Shown here in pieces: positions 41,569-50,904 of a stretch of DNA of 64,000 bases. How positions within the stretch are numbered: the stretch's first letter is position 1; the number at the start of each line of letters is the position of its first letter. Source of the DNA: Vibrio metoecus (GTDB taxonomy: Bacteria; Pseudomonadota; Gammaproteobacteria; Enterobacterales; Vibrionaceae); assembly GCF_009665255.1 (NCBI RefSeq), contig NZ_CP035687.1, positions 186,001-250,000 on the forward strand, read 5' to 3'. The position numbers and the translations under genes were made by a program. The notes under the pieces are model-generated. The model was given only the letters and a program-made list of their open reading frames with translations. It had not been told where the DNA came from and did no database searches.

Positions 41569-42017
41569 CAAATCCCCCCGAGAATGTTGCGTAGGCTACT
41601 GTTGACTGAGCGCCAATCGCGTAACGTGAGATACACACCGCACAGCCAAACTAAGCAAGCCATGATGAATAACAATCCACCATCCGTACCTATCATTTCC
41701 CCGACTTCGTTGAATTCTGGCATCACTACACCTAACGGAGTGAAAAGGTGGAAAAATATCGCTCCACTCATAATGCCAACACTCATGAGTGCTCCAAGCC
41801 CATGCCAGCGAGTAAACAGTAAAATTGAGGCGATCAACTCCGCACCACCAATCAAGTAAGCCCCCCAATCGCCAAACCAAATGAACCCAGACCATCCACC
41901 TAAAGTTTTAAAAATAAACTGGGTTTCATAGGAGCCGGAGAATTTATAAAACAGCGATTGCACAAACACAAAGGCAATGAATATTGCAGGCAGCGTTTTA
42001 CTGAGTCGAAGTTTCAT
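41568..42017 (-). CDS. DoxX-family membrane protein
   Basis: 149 residues with four TM segments and the pattern GGAELIASILLF of the DoxX group. The function of DoxX proteins varies (thiosulfate:quinone oxidoreductase subunits and others) and is not known here. Its stop overlaps the start of the acyltransferase gene, and it follows the YHS gene by three bases, so all are co-transcribed. Confidence 0.82.
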   Translation of the reverse strand: MKLRLSKTLPAIFIAFVFVQSLFYKFSGSYETQFIFKTLGGWSGFIWFGDWGAYLIGGAELIASILLFTRWHGLGALMSVGIMSGAIFFHLFTPLGVVMPEFNEVGEMIGTDGGLLFIMACLVWLCGVYLTLRDWRSVNSSLRNILGGI

Positions 42018-42020
42018 GGT

Positions 42021-42464
42021 TTATTCCTTACCAATTAACGTTGGCCAGTTTTTATTGGCTTGTTCGATATGGTGCGCGCGATCTTTATCCCACAATCCTT
42101 TGATTTTTTTGTCGTAGTTCAGGTATAGCTTACCGTCTTCGATCGCCCAATATTGTGGATCCCCTGGAGCAAAATCATTCTTCTCAGACACCGCCCAAGC
42201 ACAATATCCACCAAATTGCGGAGCGTACTTCTCAGGATCTGCCACGAAGGAGTCAAGGTTTTGTTGAGAAGAGAAAAACCACTGCGCCCCTTTGTACTCG
42301 GTTTTAAATTGTGACAACCCTTTCACGGGTTTATTTTCGGTGAAATAGGCAACGGTATCGTAACCATCTAGTGCTTTATTACTGAAAATACCTGTGTAAA
42401 TTTGATCTTGTGCGATGACCAAACTACTGAAGAATAGCATGGCTAAGCCAATCCAATATTTCAT
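42021..42464 (-). CDS. Secreted YHS-domain protein
   Basis: 147 residues from ATG 42464, which has AAGGAG eight bases upstream. A signal peptide spans 1-18 (KYWIGLAMLFFSSLVIA). The YHS-like domain has ALDGYDTVAYF and FGGYCAWAVS; its Cys could bind metal or sulfur. Many relatives act in the periplasm in metal handling. The upstream extension to 42677 is antisense-like overlap with the NRDE gene and is rejected. Confidence 0.87.
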   Translation of the reverse strand: MKYWIGLAMLFFSSLVIAQDQIYTGIFSNKALDGYDTVAYFTENKPVKGLSQFKTEYKGAQWFFSSQQNLDSFVADPEKYAPQFGGYCAWAVSEKNDFAPGDPQYWAIEDGKLYLNYDKKIKGLWDKDRAHHIEQANKNWPTLIGKE

Positions 42465-42475
42465 TGTGAACTCCT

Positions 42476-43222
42476 TTACGATACAAGCGAAACCCGTTGT
42501 GGGAATTGATATTGCTGTTGTTGCAATATCTGTTCTGTCAGCAATGTTGGGCGACCTGGGATATAACTCATCCCCAATTTCCCACCGCTGACATGGATAT
42601 GAGTGAAACTCACTGTGTGAGCCTCTTCCCGCTGCATCGCCACTGAAAGATGCGAAAATAGCGGATGTTGATGACAATGAAACGCCAGCAGCTTTTCTGG
42701 TGTCACCCCATTAGCCATCATTTGTTGATAAATCTGGGTGCGATAACGCTGTACCTCGCCCAACACCACCCCTGAAGAAAAGAGTGGCGATGAGGTCGCA
42801 CCATACACAAACTGCTCACCATCCCAAGCATAAGCAAAAACATCACCTTGCTTCCGAGTGAGTAACGGATCAAAAGCAAGCAGGGTAAACGGCGCAAACC
42901 GAGCCAGATTCAAAGACGCAAAAGCCAAATTTACTTGCTCAACGTGAGATAGGCTTGCCAGCGATTTGAGTAATAAACCACGGCTGATCAAGTTCCCTGC
43001 GGGCACTTTGCCCTGATAGTTATTGAGCAAACAAAGCGATAAACCGAACTCATTCAGGCTGATCCAACTGCCTTGCCCTTGCGGATCCAACGGCATCAAT
43101 ACAGACGTTTCCTGCAACTCATACGTCTTAGGTGGCAACGCGAGAGCACGGCTTCGTTGTTCATCTCGATTAAAAAACACCTGATAGCCAGTATCGCTGA
43201 GATACCAAGTCACTGAACACAT
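42476..43222 (-). CDS. NRDE-family (TANGO2-like) protein
   Basis: 248 residues. The family motif NRDEQRSR is at about 18-25, after MCSVTWYLSDTGYQVFF. The N-terminal Cys after Met suggests an Ntn-hydrolase-like nucleophile if Met is removed. TANGO2 proteins have been linked to heme trafficking; no bacterial role is settled. It overlaps the DinB gene by one base and precedes the YHS gene by 11 bases. Confidence 0.88.
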   Translation of the reverse strand: MCSVTWYLSDTGYQVFFNRDEQRSRALALPPKTYELQETSVLMPLDPQGQGSWISLNEFGLSLCLLNNYQGKVPAGNLISRGLLLKSLASLSHVEQVNLAFASLNLARFAPFTLLAFDPLLTRKQGDVFAYAWDGEQFVYGATSSPLFSSGVVLGEVQRYRTQIYQQMMANGVTPEKLLAFHCHQHPLFSHLSVAMQREEAHTVSFTHIHVSGGKLGMSYIPGRPTLLTEQILQQQQYQFPQRVSLVS

Positions 43223-43764
43223 TACGCGTTTCCCCGTAAGAAAGTCGCTGTCGCAGGGGCAATGCCAAACGTACTAGAGGTTTCGACTTCAAGTAGACTG
43301 GTCACCACTTTGGCCATCGCGAAATGGTGATTAGCATGTAAGGCTGCAAACGCTAATTCACGCTCTAAGGTAGAATGAAACGTGCAACTTTCGGTTTGTG
43401 ATAGCGCCACTTCCGTCACCACATCAATCTCCAGCGTTGGAGTCATGTTCTGTTCCGACTCCAGCCAATCAATCAAACCATCGATTTCGCTCAGAGCCAC
43501 TTCTCGGGAAGATTCAACGGGATGACCGCGGCGACGTTGGTTGTAATCCACTGTATTGGGAGCAGATCGCAACGCATGGAAAATATCTAACCAGTGGCGA
43601 AAATGTTGGCCAATACTGCTGCTGACATAAGGTTCAGCAATATAGGTGTAATGTTCATCTTGAATACCATTTAGAAAATCACGACCTTGTTCTAATGTCT
43701 CTAAGCAGCCATGAATAGCAGCAGAGTAATGGTATGGTTGGGCTAAATTGGTCACAGCAAGCAT
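43222..43764 (-). CDS. DinB-superfamily protein
   Basis: 180 residues forming a four-helix bundle. The metal-binding histidines are seen in IGQHFRHWLDIF (about residue 53) and in HANHHFAMAKV (about 144). DinB/YfiT-like proteins often are thiol-dependent S-transferases (bacillithiol or glutathione). The role is unknown. It overlaps the NRDE gene by one base. About 70 bases with no terminator separate it from the ATP-grasp gene. Confidence 0.8.
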   Translation of the reverse strand: MLAVTNLAQPYHYSAAIHGCLETLEQGRDFLNGIQDEHYTYIAEPYVSSSIGQHFRHWLDIFHALRSAPNTVDYNQRRRGHPVESSREVALSEIDGLIDWLESEQNMTPTLEIDVVTEVALSQTESCTFHSTLERELAFAALHANHHFAMAKVVTSLLEVETSSTFGIAPATATFLRGNA

Positions 43765-43834
43765 AAAATCCCCTTTCCTATCTTTGTCTCTAGTTCGGCA
43801 TGTTTGAACCGATATTTCTGATTCACACTTTGAG

Positions 43835-44968
43835 TTAGTCGGTTTCTGGGTAGTGGCGAATCAATTGTTTCTCTTCTTTCCAAGCCCGCAATAAATCACG
43901 CAAGCTAGGGGGTTGATGACCACGCTTTTTCTGTTCAGCACCAATGGCATACAAAATTCGGTACTGCTTGAGCAACATGGCAAAAATTTCATGCAATCGA
44001 GTGTCACGATCCCAAATGTGCGCGGCTTCGCTACTGGCTCCATTGACTTCTAAAATGGTGAACGCTTCACCGCGCATCAGCGCAGCAATATTGCTGAACT
44101 TCACATCCAACCGTCCGTAGTGAAAGCCGGGGAAATCATCGAATATCGCATCGAGCTGATGTACAAGAGCCTGCGTGATGTAGCGATTGCCATTACGGAA
44201 AATTGAACCTCGGCTATGGCTGCCTGCAAACGCCAATTGGAACTCTTCTCCGGCTGGGATTACCCAGTCGAGCTTGTCGGGGTGGCGAGGTAAATAGAGA
44301 TGAGCAAGCTGCCCTGCACGTGGACAAGCCAAAATCAGCTCACGTAAAGTACGCACCCCATCCCCAACTACGCTAGGCGCGTATTTCAAGGTCATAGAAA
44401 TGATTTTCCCCTGCGTATCGCCGGGAAAACGCACGTAGAAAATCCCCGCTTCAGCGCTATACGGCGCTTTTTGCTGCAAAAGAAAACGAGCTTGGGCAGG
44501 AAAGCGGCGTAGATACTCGCTCAGTTGTTCATGGGATTGGATAAGCTTTACCCCAACACCGCGGCAACCAAGATCGGGTTTGGCTACCAGTGGAAAATTC
44601 AGCCCCACTTTCTCTAAACGCTCAGTAATCATGTCTAGCTGGTCTGAGGTAGGTAATTCATTCACCGTACAAGCGATAAATGGAGAGATCCAACCACGAG
44701 CCTTTTCACCGGCTAGGCTCAAAATATCGTGTTTAGACTCTCCCACCATCCCACTCAAGCGAATTGACGGATTAGCAACTAACGGCAATCGCCAGTCTCG
44801 GTAATAAATGCCTTGCACCAAACTTTGCAACACCACCGGAGTGTAAAAAAACCAACTGGGTAAAAATTCAAACGGTGAAATGACCCGCTCGGTATCAGCC
44901 TCTAATAGGGGCATTCCGGCATTAACTTTATGGTCGGCGATATAAGAGACAGAAGAGAAAGCTGTCAT
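43835..44968 (-). CDS. ATP-grasp ligase (alpha-L-glutamate ligase/RimK-like)
   Basis: 377 residues with an ATP-grasp layout: LVAKPDLGCRGVGVKLI (P-loop, about 139-155), VVGDGVRTLRELI in the middle, then HYGRLDVKFSNI and FTILEVNGASSEAAHIWD as the metal- and ATP-binding end. Members join an amino acid to a carboxylate or lipid. The substrate is unknown. The start overlaps the DedA stop by four bases. The pairing with DedA and an OlsF-like acyltransferase suggests membrane lipid modification; that is inference. Confidence 0.83.
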   Translation of the reverse strand: MTAFSSVSYIADHKVNAGMPLLEADTERVISPFEFLPSWFFYTPVVLQSLVQGIYYRDWRLPLVANPSIRLSGMVGESKHDILSLAGEKARGWISPFIACTVNELPTSDQLDMITERLEKVGLNFPLVAKPDLGCRGVGVKLIQSHEQLSEYLRRFPAQARFLLQQKAPYSAEAGIFYVRFPGDTQGKIISMTLKYAPSVVGDGVRTLRELILACPRAGQLAHLYLPRHPDKLDWVIPAGEEFQLAFAGSHSRGSIFRNGNRYITQALVHQLDAIFDDFPGFHYGRLDVKFSNIAALMRGEAFTILEVNGASSEAAHIWDRDTRLHEIFAMLLKQYRILYAIGAEQKKRGHQPPSLRDLLRAWKEEKQLIRHYPETD

Positions 44969-45546
44969 GCGATTTCCTTAATAACTTTGGCGCTCAATAA
45001 ACGATTAAAACCGAGTAACAACACAACCAATAAACACAACCACCACCAACGGTATTCACTGGCCTGAAACCAAGCTTGACTGCCTAATTGATAAACGGTG
45101 AAAAAAACCAATACCGTCCACAGTGCAGTTGCAACCAACACTACGGTTAAAAACAGTCGCAAAGGCATGGCAACATAACCACTTAACGTAAAACCCACCG
45201 TGCGTAGTCCCGGAATAAAACGAATAACAAAAAGATTAATAAACGGCCTTTGTAATAAACGGCGACGAACGAGTCGAAAATAAGGATTGGTCAATAATCG
45301 ATAGCGGACGGTTCGAAAATATCGGCAATACCGCCCGAGGTAATATAACGCCACATCTCCCGTCGCAATCCCCACAAACACCGCCATCAGCGCCAGCGGT
45401 AATGAAGTGATATGTTGGCTGGCAAGCCCTGCTGCGGTCACAATCGCGACATCCTCTAATAAATAAGAGAGCAAAACGATGCCAATAAATAACCAAATTG
45501 GCGAATCGCTGTGCACGCTGATCCATTGGCCTAGGGCGATATCCAT
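44965..45546 (-). CDS. DedA-family membrane protein
   Basis: 193 residues with about five TM helices. The DedA signature is in GDVALYYLGRY and in RFIPGLRTVGFTLSGYVAMP, with the conserved Arg-Pro-Gly segment. DedA proteins move undecaprenyl phosphate or phosphatidyl lipids across the inner membrane and maintain membrane potential. It is the first gene of the seven-gene membrane operon, divergent from the DUF3069-like gene at 45797. Confidence 0.9.
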   Translation of the reverse strand: MDIALGQWISVHSDSPIWLFIGIVLLSYLLEDVAIVTAAGLASQHITSLPLALMAVFVGIATGDVALYYLGRYCRYFRTVRYRLLTNPYFRLVRRRLLQRPFINLFVIRFIPGLRTVGFTLSGYVAMPLRLFLTVVLVATALWTVLVFFTVYQLGSQAWFQASEYRWWWLCLLVVLLLGFNRLLSAKVIKEIA

Positions 45547-45739
45547 AAATTATTCCGTTATAACCATTCACTCTACTTATCAATCTAGACCGTATCTGAC
45601 TAATTAAAATTTCATGACGTGATTAAATGTGCCAAGCCGTGTTGGCCAAGCGAGCGAAAGATGCTTGAGTCCTTTGCACCACAGTTGGTGCGAAAAGAAG
45701 CGATAAACGTGCTCTAAACGGCAATTTATCGCTGTTGTA

Positions 45740-45767
45740 TTGACATTTTGAGATAAGTTTTTAGCAT
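45740..45767 (+). promoter_or_regulatory. Promoter of the 45797 gene
   Basis: TTGACA (45740-45745) and TAGCAT (45762-45767) are 16 bp apart, ending 30 bases before the ATG. Confidence 0.55.
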
Positions 45768-45796
45768 GGCGTTTTTTACTCTAATGAGAATTTTCC

Positions 45797-46234
45797 ATGT
45801 CTGAGACAAACCAAACCGAAACACCAAAAGTGGATCTCGAATCCATCTCTCCTGAACTACGTCAGGTTCTAGAGTTTGATCAGGTGCCTGAAGCAATGTT
45901 CCACATGGTGACTTCAATCCATGAAGTCTCTGAAGAAGTGGTTCGCGAAGCATGGGATTCACTGCCAGCGAGCGCGCAAAATATTCTGGATAACTTTGAA
46001 CAGTTCCACGCGCTAATTTCAGTAAGCCAAGCGTTTGCTGGCCTAAATGTGATGGAAGAGTTCCCAACGCTGAACCTTCCTAAAGAGATGAGCGAAGAAG
46101 ATAAAGACGCGTACCGCGCTCAACTGCTTGATCAAGTGCTACACAACTGTGTGAAAGACATGGTTAAGCAGATCAAAAAAGCCCGCCGCGACCCGATTCT
46201 GAAGCGTGACTTCAAAGACGTGTTTGCTAAGTAA
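45797..46234 (+). CDS. Conserved Vibrio protein (DUF3069-like)
   Basis: 145 residues, acidic N-terminal tail, then predicted helices (PEAMFHMVTSIHEVSEEVVREAW, DEDKDAYRAQLLDQVLHNCVKD). I recall the DUF3069 group of Vibrionales as the likely family but cannot confirm it. There is no signal peptide or TM segment, so it is cytoplasmic. It has its own promoter and terminator. Function unknown. Confidence 0.8.
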   Translation: MSETNQTETPKVDLESISPELRQVLEFDQVPEAMFHMVTSIHEVSEEVVREAWDSLPASAQNILDNFEQFHALISVSQAFAGLNVMEEFPTLNLPKEMSEEDKDAYRAQLLDQVLHNCVKDMVKQIKKARRDPILKRDFKDVFAK

Positions 46235-46280
46235 GTAAACCTAGCCCTCCTGCACATTCGTGTTTGAAAGGCAAAAAGAT

Positions 46281-46314
46281 AACGAAGGAGCGCCAAAGCG
46301 CTCCTTTCGTTTTT
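46281..46314 (+). terminator. Terminator of the 45797 gene
   Basis: AACGAAGGAGCGC and GCGCTCCTTTCGTT pair around CAAA with one bulge and are followed by TTTT. Confidence 0.87.
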
Positions 46315-46349
46315 CTATCTTTCAGAGATTCACCTTGGTATTGAACTAT

Positions 46350-46376
46350 CAAAAAAGCCCACTCAAAGAGTGGGCT
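46350..46376 (-). terminator. Terminator of scrA
   Basis: On the minus strand AGCCCACTC and GAGTGGGCT form a 9-bp stem around three bases, followed by TTTTTT. Confidence 0.87.
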
Positions 46377-46400
46377 GTGTAGCCAAGATAGGGGGAGCAG

Positions 46401-47840
46401 TTACGCTGTTACCTGAGCCGCTTGTTTGGTTTTTTCACGCATCGTAAGCAGGACAGTCAACGCAAAGGCGGCCACAAATGAGATCGCCATACCCATGATG
46501 TAGTAACCAATTTGCTGTGGATTAATCGAAATGATCCCTGGCAAACCAGCCGCGCCTAGCGCTTGGGCTTTTACATTGAATAAAGTGATGAAAGCACTGG
46601 CTAAAGCTGCACCACAGATGGCAGCAATAAACGGATAACGCAATTTCAAATTCACGCCAAACATGGCAGGTTCAGTGATCCCCAGCAGCGCGGTCACACC
46701 CGAAGGAATCGCAACCCCTTTGAGTTTGGTCTCTTTCGTCATCACACCCACAGCTAAAGCCGCGGCGCCCTGCGCAATGTTAGACATCGCAGCGATAGGG
46801 AAAATAAAGGTGCCACCCGTGGTCACGATATCGGCAAGTAGCTGAGTTTCTATCGCAATAAAGCTATGGTGCATTCCGGTGATCACAAAAGGAGCATAGA
46901 TAAAGCCAAACAGTGCGCCACCGACAAACCCTGCCGAATCATACAGCCAGTTCAGTGCATCTCCCAACATGAAGCCGACATCACGCGTGAGCGGTCCGAC
47001 CACAGTAAAGGTCAGAAAACCCGTGATAAAAATCGCCAGCATTGGGGTAAGCAAGTTATCCAGTACGGACGGTACGATTTTGCGTAAGCCATTTTCAATT
47101 TTGGCCAGAATGTAAGCGGAAACCAGCACGGGCAATACCGAGCCTTGATAACCCACTTTTTCGATTTCAAAACCGAGAATATTCCAAGTTGGAACGGTGC
47201 CAGATACGGATGCACTGCCAAAACCCCAGCCGTTCAAGAGATCGGGATGCACCATCAGCATACCCAGCGCAGCGCCCAAAAAGGGGTTACCGCCAAACTT
47301 GCGCGAGGCAGAAAATGCCAACAATACAGGCAAATAAACAAAAGGGGCATTCGCGAAGGTGTTGATCATGCTCGCGAGATCAGCCAATCCCGGATTGGCA
47401 TCAATCAATGATTGGCCTTCAATAAACAGTCCCGGTGCAGTCAATACGTTGAACAGTCCCATCAATAAACCACCCGCCACGATCGCGGGGATGATAGGGA
47501 CAAAAATATCGGACAATCCCTTTACTGCGCGCTGTGCCCAATTCTGTTTCTCGGCACCCGCGGAAGCGACATCATTGGTTGACATCTCAACCAAACCGGT
47601 CAATTTCGCCATCTCAGCATAGACTTGGTTGACAATGCCTGAGCCGAAAATGATTTGATACTGTCCTGCGACCTTAAATTGTCCTTTGACACCTTGCAGT
47701 GATTCAATGGCGCTCTCATTAATTTGCGTTTCATCGTTAAGCACTAAACGTAAACGAGTCGCGCAGTGCGCGAGTGCTTGGATATTACTTTTGCCACCCA
47801 AGCTCTCAAGAAGTTGTTTTGCTATGACTGGATAGTCCAT
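46401..47840 (-). CDS. scrA: Sucrose-specific PTS permease, EIIBC
   Basis: 479 residues. The EIIB domain (1-90) has the phosphorylated Cys26 in HCATRLRLVL. The EIIC domain follows with about ten TM helices and the conserved GITEPAMFGVN. ScrA imports sucrose and phosphorylates it to sucrose-6-phosphate; the EIIA function comes from another protein. It faces away from scrR, with an operator-like core (GGGAACGTT) at 47952-47960. Its partners scrR, scrB and scrK follow on the other side. Confidence 0.93.
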   Translation of the reverse strand: MDYPVIAKQLLESLGGKSNIQALAHCATRLRLVLNDETQINESAIESLQGVKGQFKVAGQYQIIFGSGIVNQVYAEMAKLTGLVEMSTNDVASAGAEKQNWAQRAVKGLSDIFVPIIPAIVAGGLLMGLFNVLTAPGLFIEGQSLIDANPGLADLASMINTFANAPFVYLPVLLAFSASRKFGGNPFLGAALGMLMVHPDLLNGWGFGSASVSGTVPTWNILGFEIEKVGYQGSVLPVLVSAYILAKIENGLRKIVPSVLDNLLTPMLAIFITGFLTFTVVGPLTRDVGFMLGDALNWLYDSAGFVGGALFGFIYAPFVITGMHHSFIAIETQLLADIVTTGGTFIFPIAAMSNIAQGAAALAVGVMTKETKLKGVAIPSGVTALLGITEPAMFGVNLKLRYPFIAAICGAALASAFITLFNVKAQALGAAGLPGIISINPQQIGYYIMGMAISFVAAFALTVLLTMREKTKQAAQVTA

Positions 47841-47950
47841 AACTCACCCCGGTAGTTATCCCCTTTCAACTTGAATTGTATTACCTACTGCTCCAAGTCG
47901 TTTGGATGTTGTTGTGTAATTGAATGGTTCGTTGGTTTCGATATTAGTTT

Positions 47951-47963
47951 TGGGAACGTTTGC
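47951..47963. promoter_or_regulatory. ScrR-type operator upstream of scrA
   Basis: TGGGAACGTTTGC shares the core GGGAACGTT with the sites at 49174 and 52048. It lies in the 300-bp scrA-scrR gap, which holds nothing else I can name. Confidence 0.7.
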
Positions 47964-48140
47964 AAAATTGATTCTTGTCTTTTTCGGAGTGATGGTCAAA
48001 ATCAACACAGTGAAAATGTGAATAGGATCGCCAAATTTCGTGAGGATAAACCTTAGAACGGGGTTAAAATCCGATCATTCGTTTGATTGCTGTACTGATT
48101 TCTGCAATCCATCCCAGTTTTTGAGCCTACAGGATACGTT

Positions 48141-49133
48141 ATGGCCAGTTTGCATGATGTCGCCCGTTTAGCGGGTGTCTCTAAGTCCACCGTCTCACGC
48201 GTCATTAATGATGAATATGGCGTTAAAGAGTCTACAAAAATCAAAGTGTTAAAGGCGGTTGAGCAGTGTGGCTATATGGTCAATCAAGTCGCTAAAGACC
48301 TCAAATCACAAAAAACCAACTTAATTGGCGTGATTGTGCCGCGCGTCTCCTCTCACGCAACAGCGCAAGGTGTGGATGGACTTACCGCTATTTTTGAGCA
48401 AGCAGGTAAACATGTTTTACTGGCCAATACTCATCAAGTCCATGCAAAGGAAATTGAATATATTCAGATATTTAATCAAAAGCGGGTGGAAGGTATTGTG
48501 TTTTATGCCACTCACCTTGATCAGCCGCTGATACATGCGATTCAACACTCGGCGGTACCTGTGGTTTTGGTTGGTCAAGATGGCTCTTTGTATAACATTC
48601 CCAGTATTGTGCATGACGATCACCGTGTCGGCTTCGAAGCAGGACAACGCTTAGTCAAAGCAGGCTGCAAGCAGATCGGCTTTATTGGGGTACAAAGTGA
48701 TGACATTGCGGTTGATGTGCTGCGTTCACAAGGCTTGCAGCAAGCACTGGGGTTCCATCAACAAACGTTGCTGTTTCATGCGCGCGGTAATTTTTCAATA
48801 GAATCGGGCTACCAAATGGCAAAACAAGCCTACCTTGACTATCCACAGCTCGATGGCCTTTTCTGTGCCACCGACAGGCTAGCGGTTGGCGCCATTAAAG
48901 CCTTGCAAGAGCTTGGGGTTCACGTTGGACAGCAAGTCAAACTGCTCGGTGTCGGTAATGATGAGTTGGCTTATGTCAGCAATCCCCCACTCTCCACTTT
49001 TAACTATGCTTTTGATAAAGCAGGAGAAAATGCTGCGAAAATGCTATTAGAACGCATCGCCGGACGTGGACAAGAGATGAGCAAAGTGGTACTGACCTTC
49101 CAAAACATTCAACGTGAGACTTGCCCAGTCTAA
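48141..49133 (+). CDS. scrR: LacI-family sucrose regulator ScrR
   Basis: 330 residues. The N-terminal headpiece is SLHDVARLAGVSKSTVSRVIN, followed by the hinge and the periplasmic-binding-like ligand domain (about 60-325; SIVHDDHRVGFEAG, GLFCATDRLAVGAI). It represses scr genes until sucrose-6-phosphate or fructose appears. Three matching operator cores stand in front of scrA, scrB and scrK; scrR itself shares the scrA gap. The assignment to ScrR is by neighbourhood. Confidence 0.92.
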   Translation: MASLHDVARLAGVSKSTVSRVINDEYGVKESTKIKVLKAVEQCGYMVNQVAKDLKSQKTNLIGVIVPRVSSHATAQGVDGLTAIFEQAGKHVLLANTHQVHAKEIEYIQIFNQKRVEGIVFYATHLDQPLIHAIQHSAVPVVLVGQDGSLYNIPSIVHDDHRVGFEAGQRLVKAGCKQIGFIGVQSDDIAVDVLRSQGLQQALGFHQQTLLFHARGNFSIESGYQMAKQAYLDYPQLDGLFCATDRLAVGAIKALQELGVHVGQQVKLLGVGNDELAYVSNPPLSTFNYAFDKAGENAAKMLLERIAGRGQEMSKVVLTFQNIQRETCPV

Positions 49134-49173
49134 CCATGAAATACTTGCTTTACCGATTTTGCGGCGCTAAATT

Positions 49174-49186
49174 GAGAACGTTCCCG
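49174..49186. promoter_or_regulatory. ScrR-type operator upstream of scrB
   Basis: On the minus strand it reads CGGGAACGTTCTC. It lies between the scrR stop and the scrB start, 23 bases before the latter. Confidence 0.7.
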
Positions 49187-49208
49187 AATTTAGTGGTTAG
49201 GTAAGTCC

Positions 49209-50849
49209 ATGTTATTAGATACGCTGCTCGAACTCGCGGGTGGAATAAACAATGTCACGCGCATTTTAGCTCCACAGGGGCAAGTGGTTTTGGCACTAAA
49301 ACATCCCCCGCATACCCCTCACCTTCCTGATGATGTGAGTTTGCAATCAGTACTCGGAGAGTGGCAACTCTCTGTTCAACGCACTGCTGAAGTGTCCGAT
49401 CAGCAACTCGCCGCGATAGGTAAAGCGATTGCCGAGCGCCAAAAGCTTGAAACTCTCCCTTATCAAACAGCCTTAGACTGCCCTTATCGGCCCCAGTGGC
49501 ATATCTCACCACCACAGGGCTTACTCAACGACCCTAACGGCTTTATTTATCATCAAGGGGAATACCACCTCTTTTATCAATGGCATCCTTTCGCTTGCGA
49601 ACACAAAGATAAATACTGGGTGCATCTTAAGAGCCTCGATTTAGTCGATTGGCAGTGGCAGTCGGTCGCCCTAACACCTTCGGATTGGTTTGATAGTCAC
49701 GGGGTATTTTCAGGTCATGCGGTCAGCCATCAACAAGATTTATGGCTTTTCTATACCGGCAACACGCGCTTAGGTGCAGAACGCCAACGCCAAACCATGC
49801 AGTGCACCGCGCGCATGAGCGCCAATGGTGAGTTTGAAAAGTTAGGGCCTGTGATTCGGTGTTTACCTGAAGGCGTGACCGAACATATCCGGGATCCTAA
49901 AGTGATTTACACCCAAGGAAAGTGGCAGATGTTGCTTGGTGCGCAAACGCTCGCTCATCAAGGACGACTGGCGGTCTACCACTCAGATGACTTACTCCAT
50001 TGGCATTTCGATAAGCTCTATGGCGATGAACTTGGCGATTACGGGTATATGTGGGAGTGTCCTGACTGGTTTGAACTGCAAGGTGAAGCCTTTTTTGTGT
50101 TCGGGCCACAAGGCATCGCATCGGCGAATCCTCATCACACCATTGAACATCAAAATCGGATCTTTCGAGCGACCCAGAATACACAAGGCGAAATAGCGTT
50201 ACTGCAGGGTTGGCCACTGGATGAAGGCTTTGATTTTTATGCACCGCAAACTGCGCAAACCGCCGATGGACGGCGAGTATTGTGTGGCTGGATGGGACTA
50301 CCCGATGAAACGCAGCACCCAAGCTGCGACCAAGGCTGGATTCATCAACTGACCGCACTCCGTGAACTAGAGTGGCGTGAAGACAAGATTTATCAGCACC
50401 CATTGCGTGAACTCGACACACTGCAAAGTGAACCGCAAACCTTGCTTTTGAGTGACACCGTCACTGAGCTAGAGGCTAAAAGCTTTGATCTGCAAGTGAC
50501 TCTGCCTTGGGGATGTGAGCTACGCTTGATGCAAAATGCGCAGTATCGCGTCACGCTAACGTTAGATGCAGAAAATCGACTATTACGCCTCGATCGCTCT
50601 GCGACTCAAATTCGCCAAGGGGACACCATTCGGGAGCTGAAGCTCGATAGCCCAACGGTTGAGTTGCGCATCTTGGCTGATCAATCCTCATTAGAGATTT
50701 TCATCAATCAAGGCGAACATGTGATGACCAGCCGCATCTTTACCCCACGCGATGCCAGCGGTATTTCATTGCATGGCGCGAGCGTAGACGCAAAGCTGTA
50801 CTACATGGCTCCAGCTTCTGCGCCATTTAACCTAGAAGTGAATGTGTAG
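49209..50849 (+). CDS. scrB: Sucrose-6-phosphate hydrolase (GH32)
   Basis: 546 residues. A non-catalytic N-terminal part of about 90 residues precedes the GH32 five-bladed propeller. The nucleophile is Asp108 in LLNDPNG, the transition-state stabiliser is Asp229 in IRDPKV, and the acid/base is Glu283 in WECPDW. The C-terminal beta-sandwich ends near 540. It splits sucrose-6-phosphate into glucose-6-phosphate and fructose; fructose is then phosphorylated by ScrK, broken here. An operator lies just upstream. Confidence 0.95.
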   Translation: MLLDTLLELAGGINNVTRILAPQGQVVLALKHPPHTPHLPDDVSLQSVLGEWQLSVQRTAEVSDQQLAAIGKAIAERQKLETLPYQTALDCPYRPQWHISPPQGLLNDPNGFIYHQGEYHLFYQWHPFACEHKDKYWVHLKSLDLVDWQWQSVALTPSDWFDSHGVFSGHAVSHQQDLWLFYTGNTRLGAERQRQTMQCTARMSANGEFEKLGPVIRCLPEGVTEHIRDPKVIYTQGKWQMLLGAQTLAHQGRLAVYHSDDLLHWHFDKLYGDELGDYGYMWECPDWFELQGEAFFVFGPQGIASANPHHTIEHQNRIFRATQNTQGEIALLQGWPLDEGFDFYAPQTAQTADGRRVLCGWMGLPDETQHPSCDQGWIHQLTALRELEWREDKIYQHPLRELDTLQSEPQTLLLSDTVTELEAKSFDLQVTLPWGCELRLMQNAQYRVTLTLDAENRLLRLDRSATQIRQGDTIRELKLDSPTVELRILADQSSLEIFINQGEHVMTSRIFTPRDASGISLHGASVDAKLYYMAPASAPFNLEVNV

Positions 50850-50856
50850 CCTTGAA

Positions 50857-50904
50857 TAAACAACTTGGCGTGGCAGATATACTGCTTCAAGTTGCAAGGG
50901 GATA
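50857..50904. repeat. Mini-ERIC remnant (both ends joined, centre missing)
   Basis: CAACTTGGCGTGGCAG resembles the ERIC left end (CTACTTGGAGTTGCAG), and GCTTCAAGTTGCAAGGGGAT matches the right end of the 17521-17647 copy with two changes. About 80 bp are missing. Confidence 0.4.

Noticed and set aside
42465..42677. Longer N-terminus of the YHS gene
   Set aside because: The extension overlaps the NRDE gene in another frame, lacks a ribosome site, and would hide the signal peptide starting at 42464.
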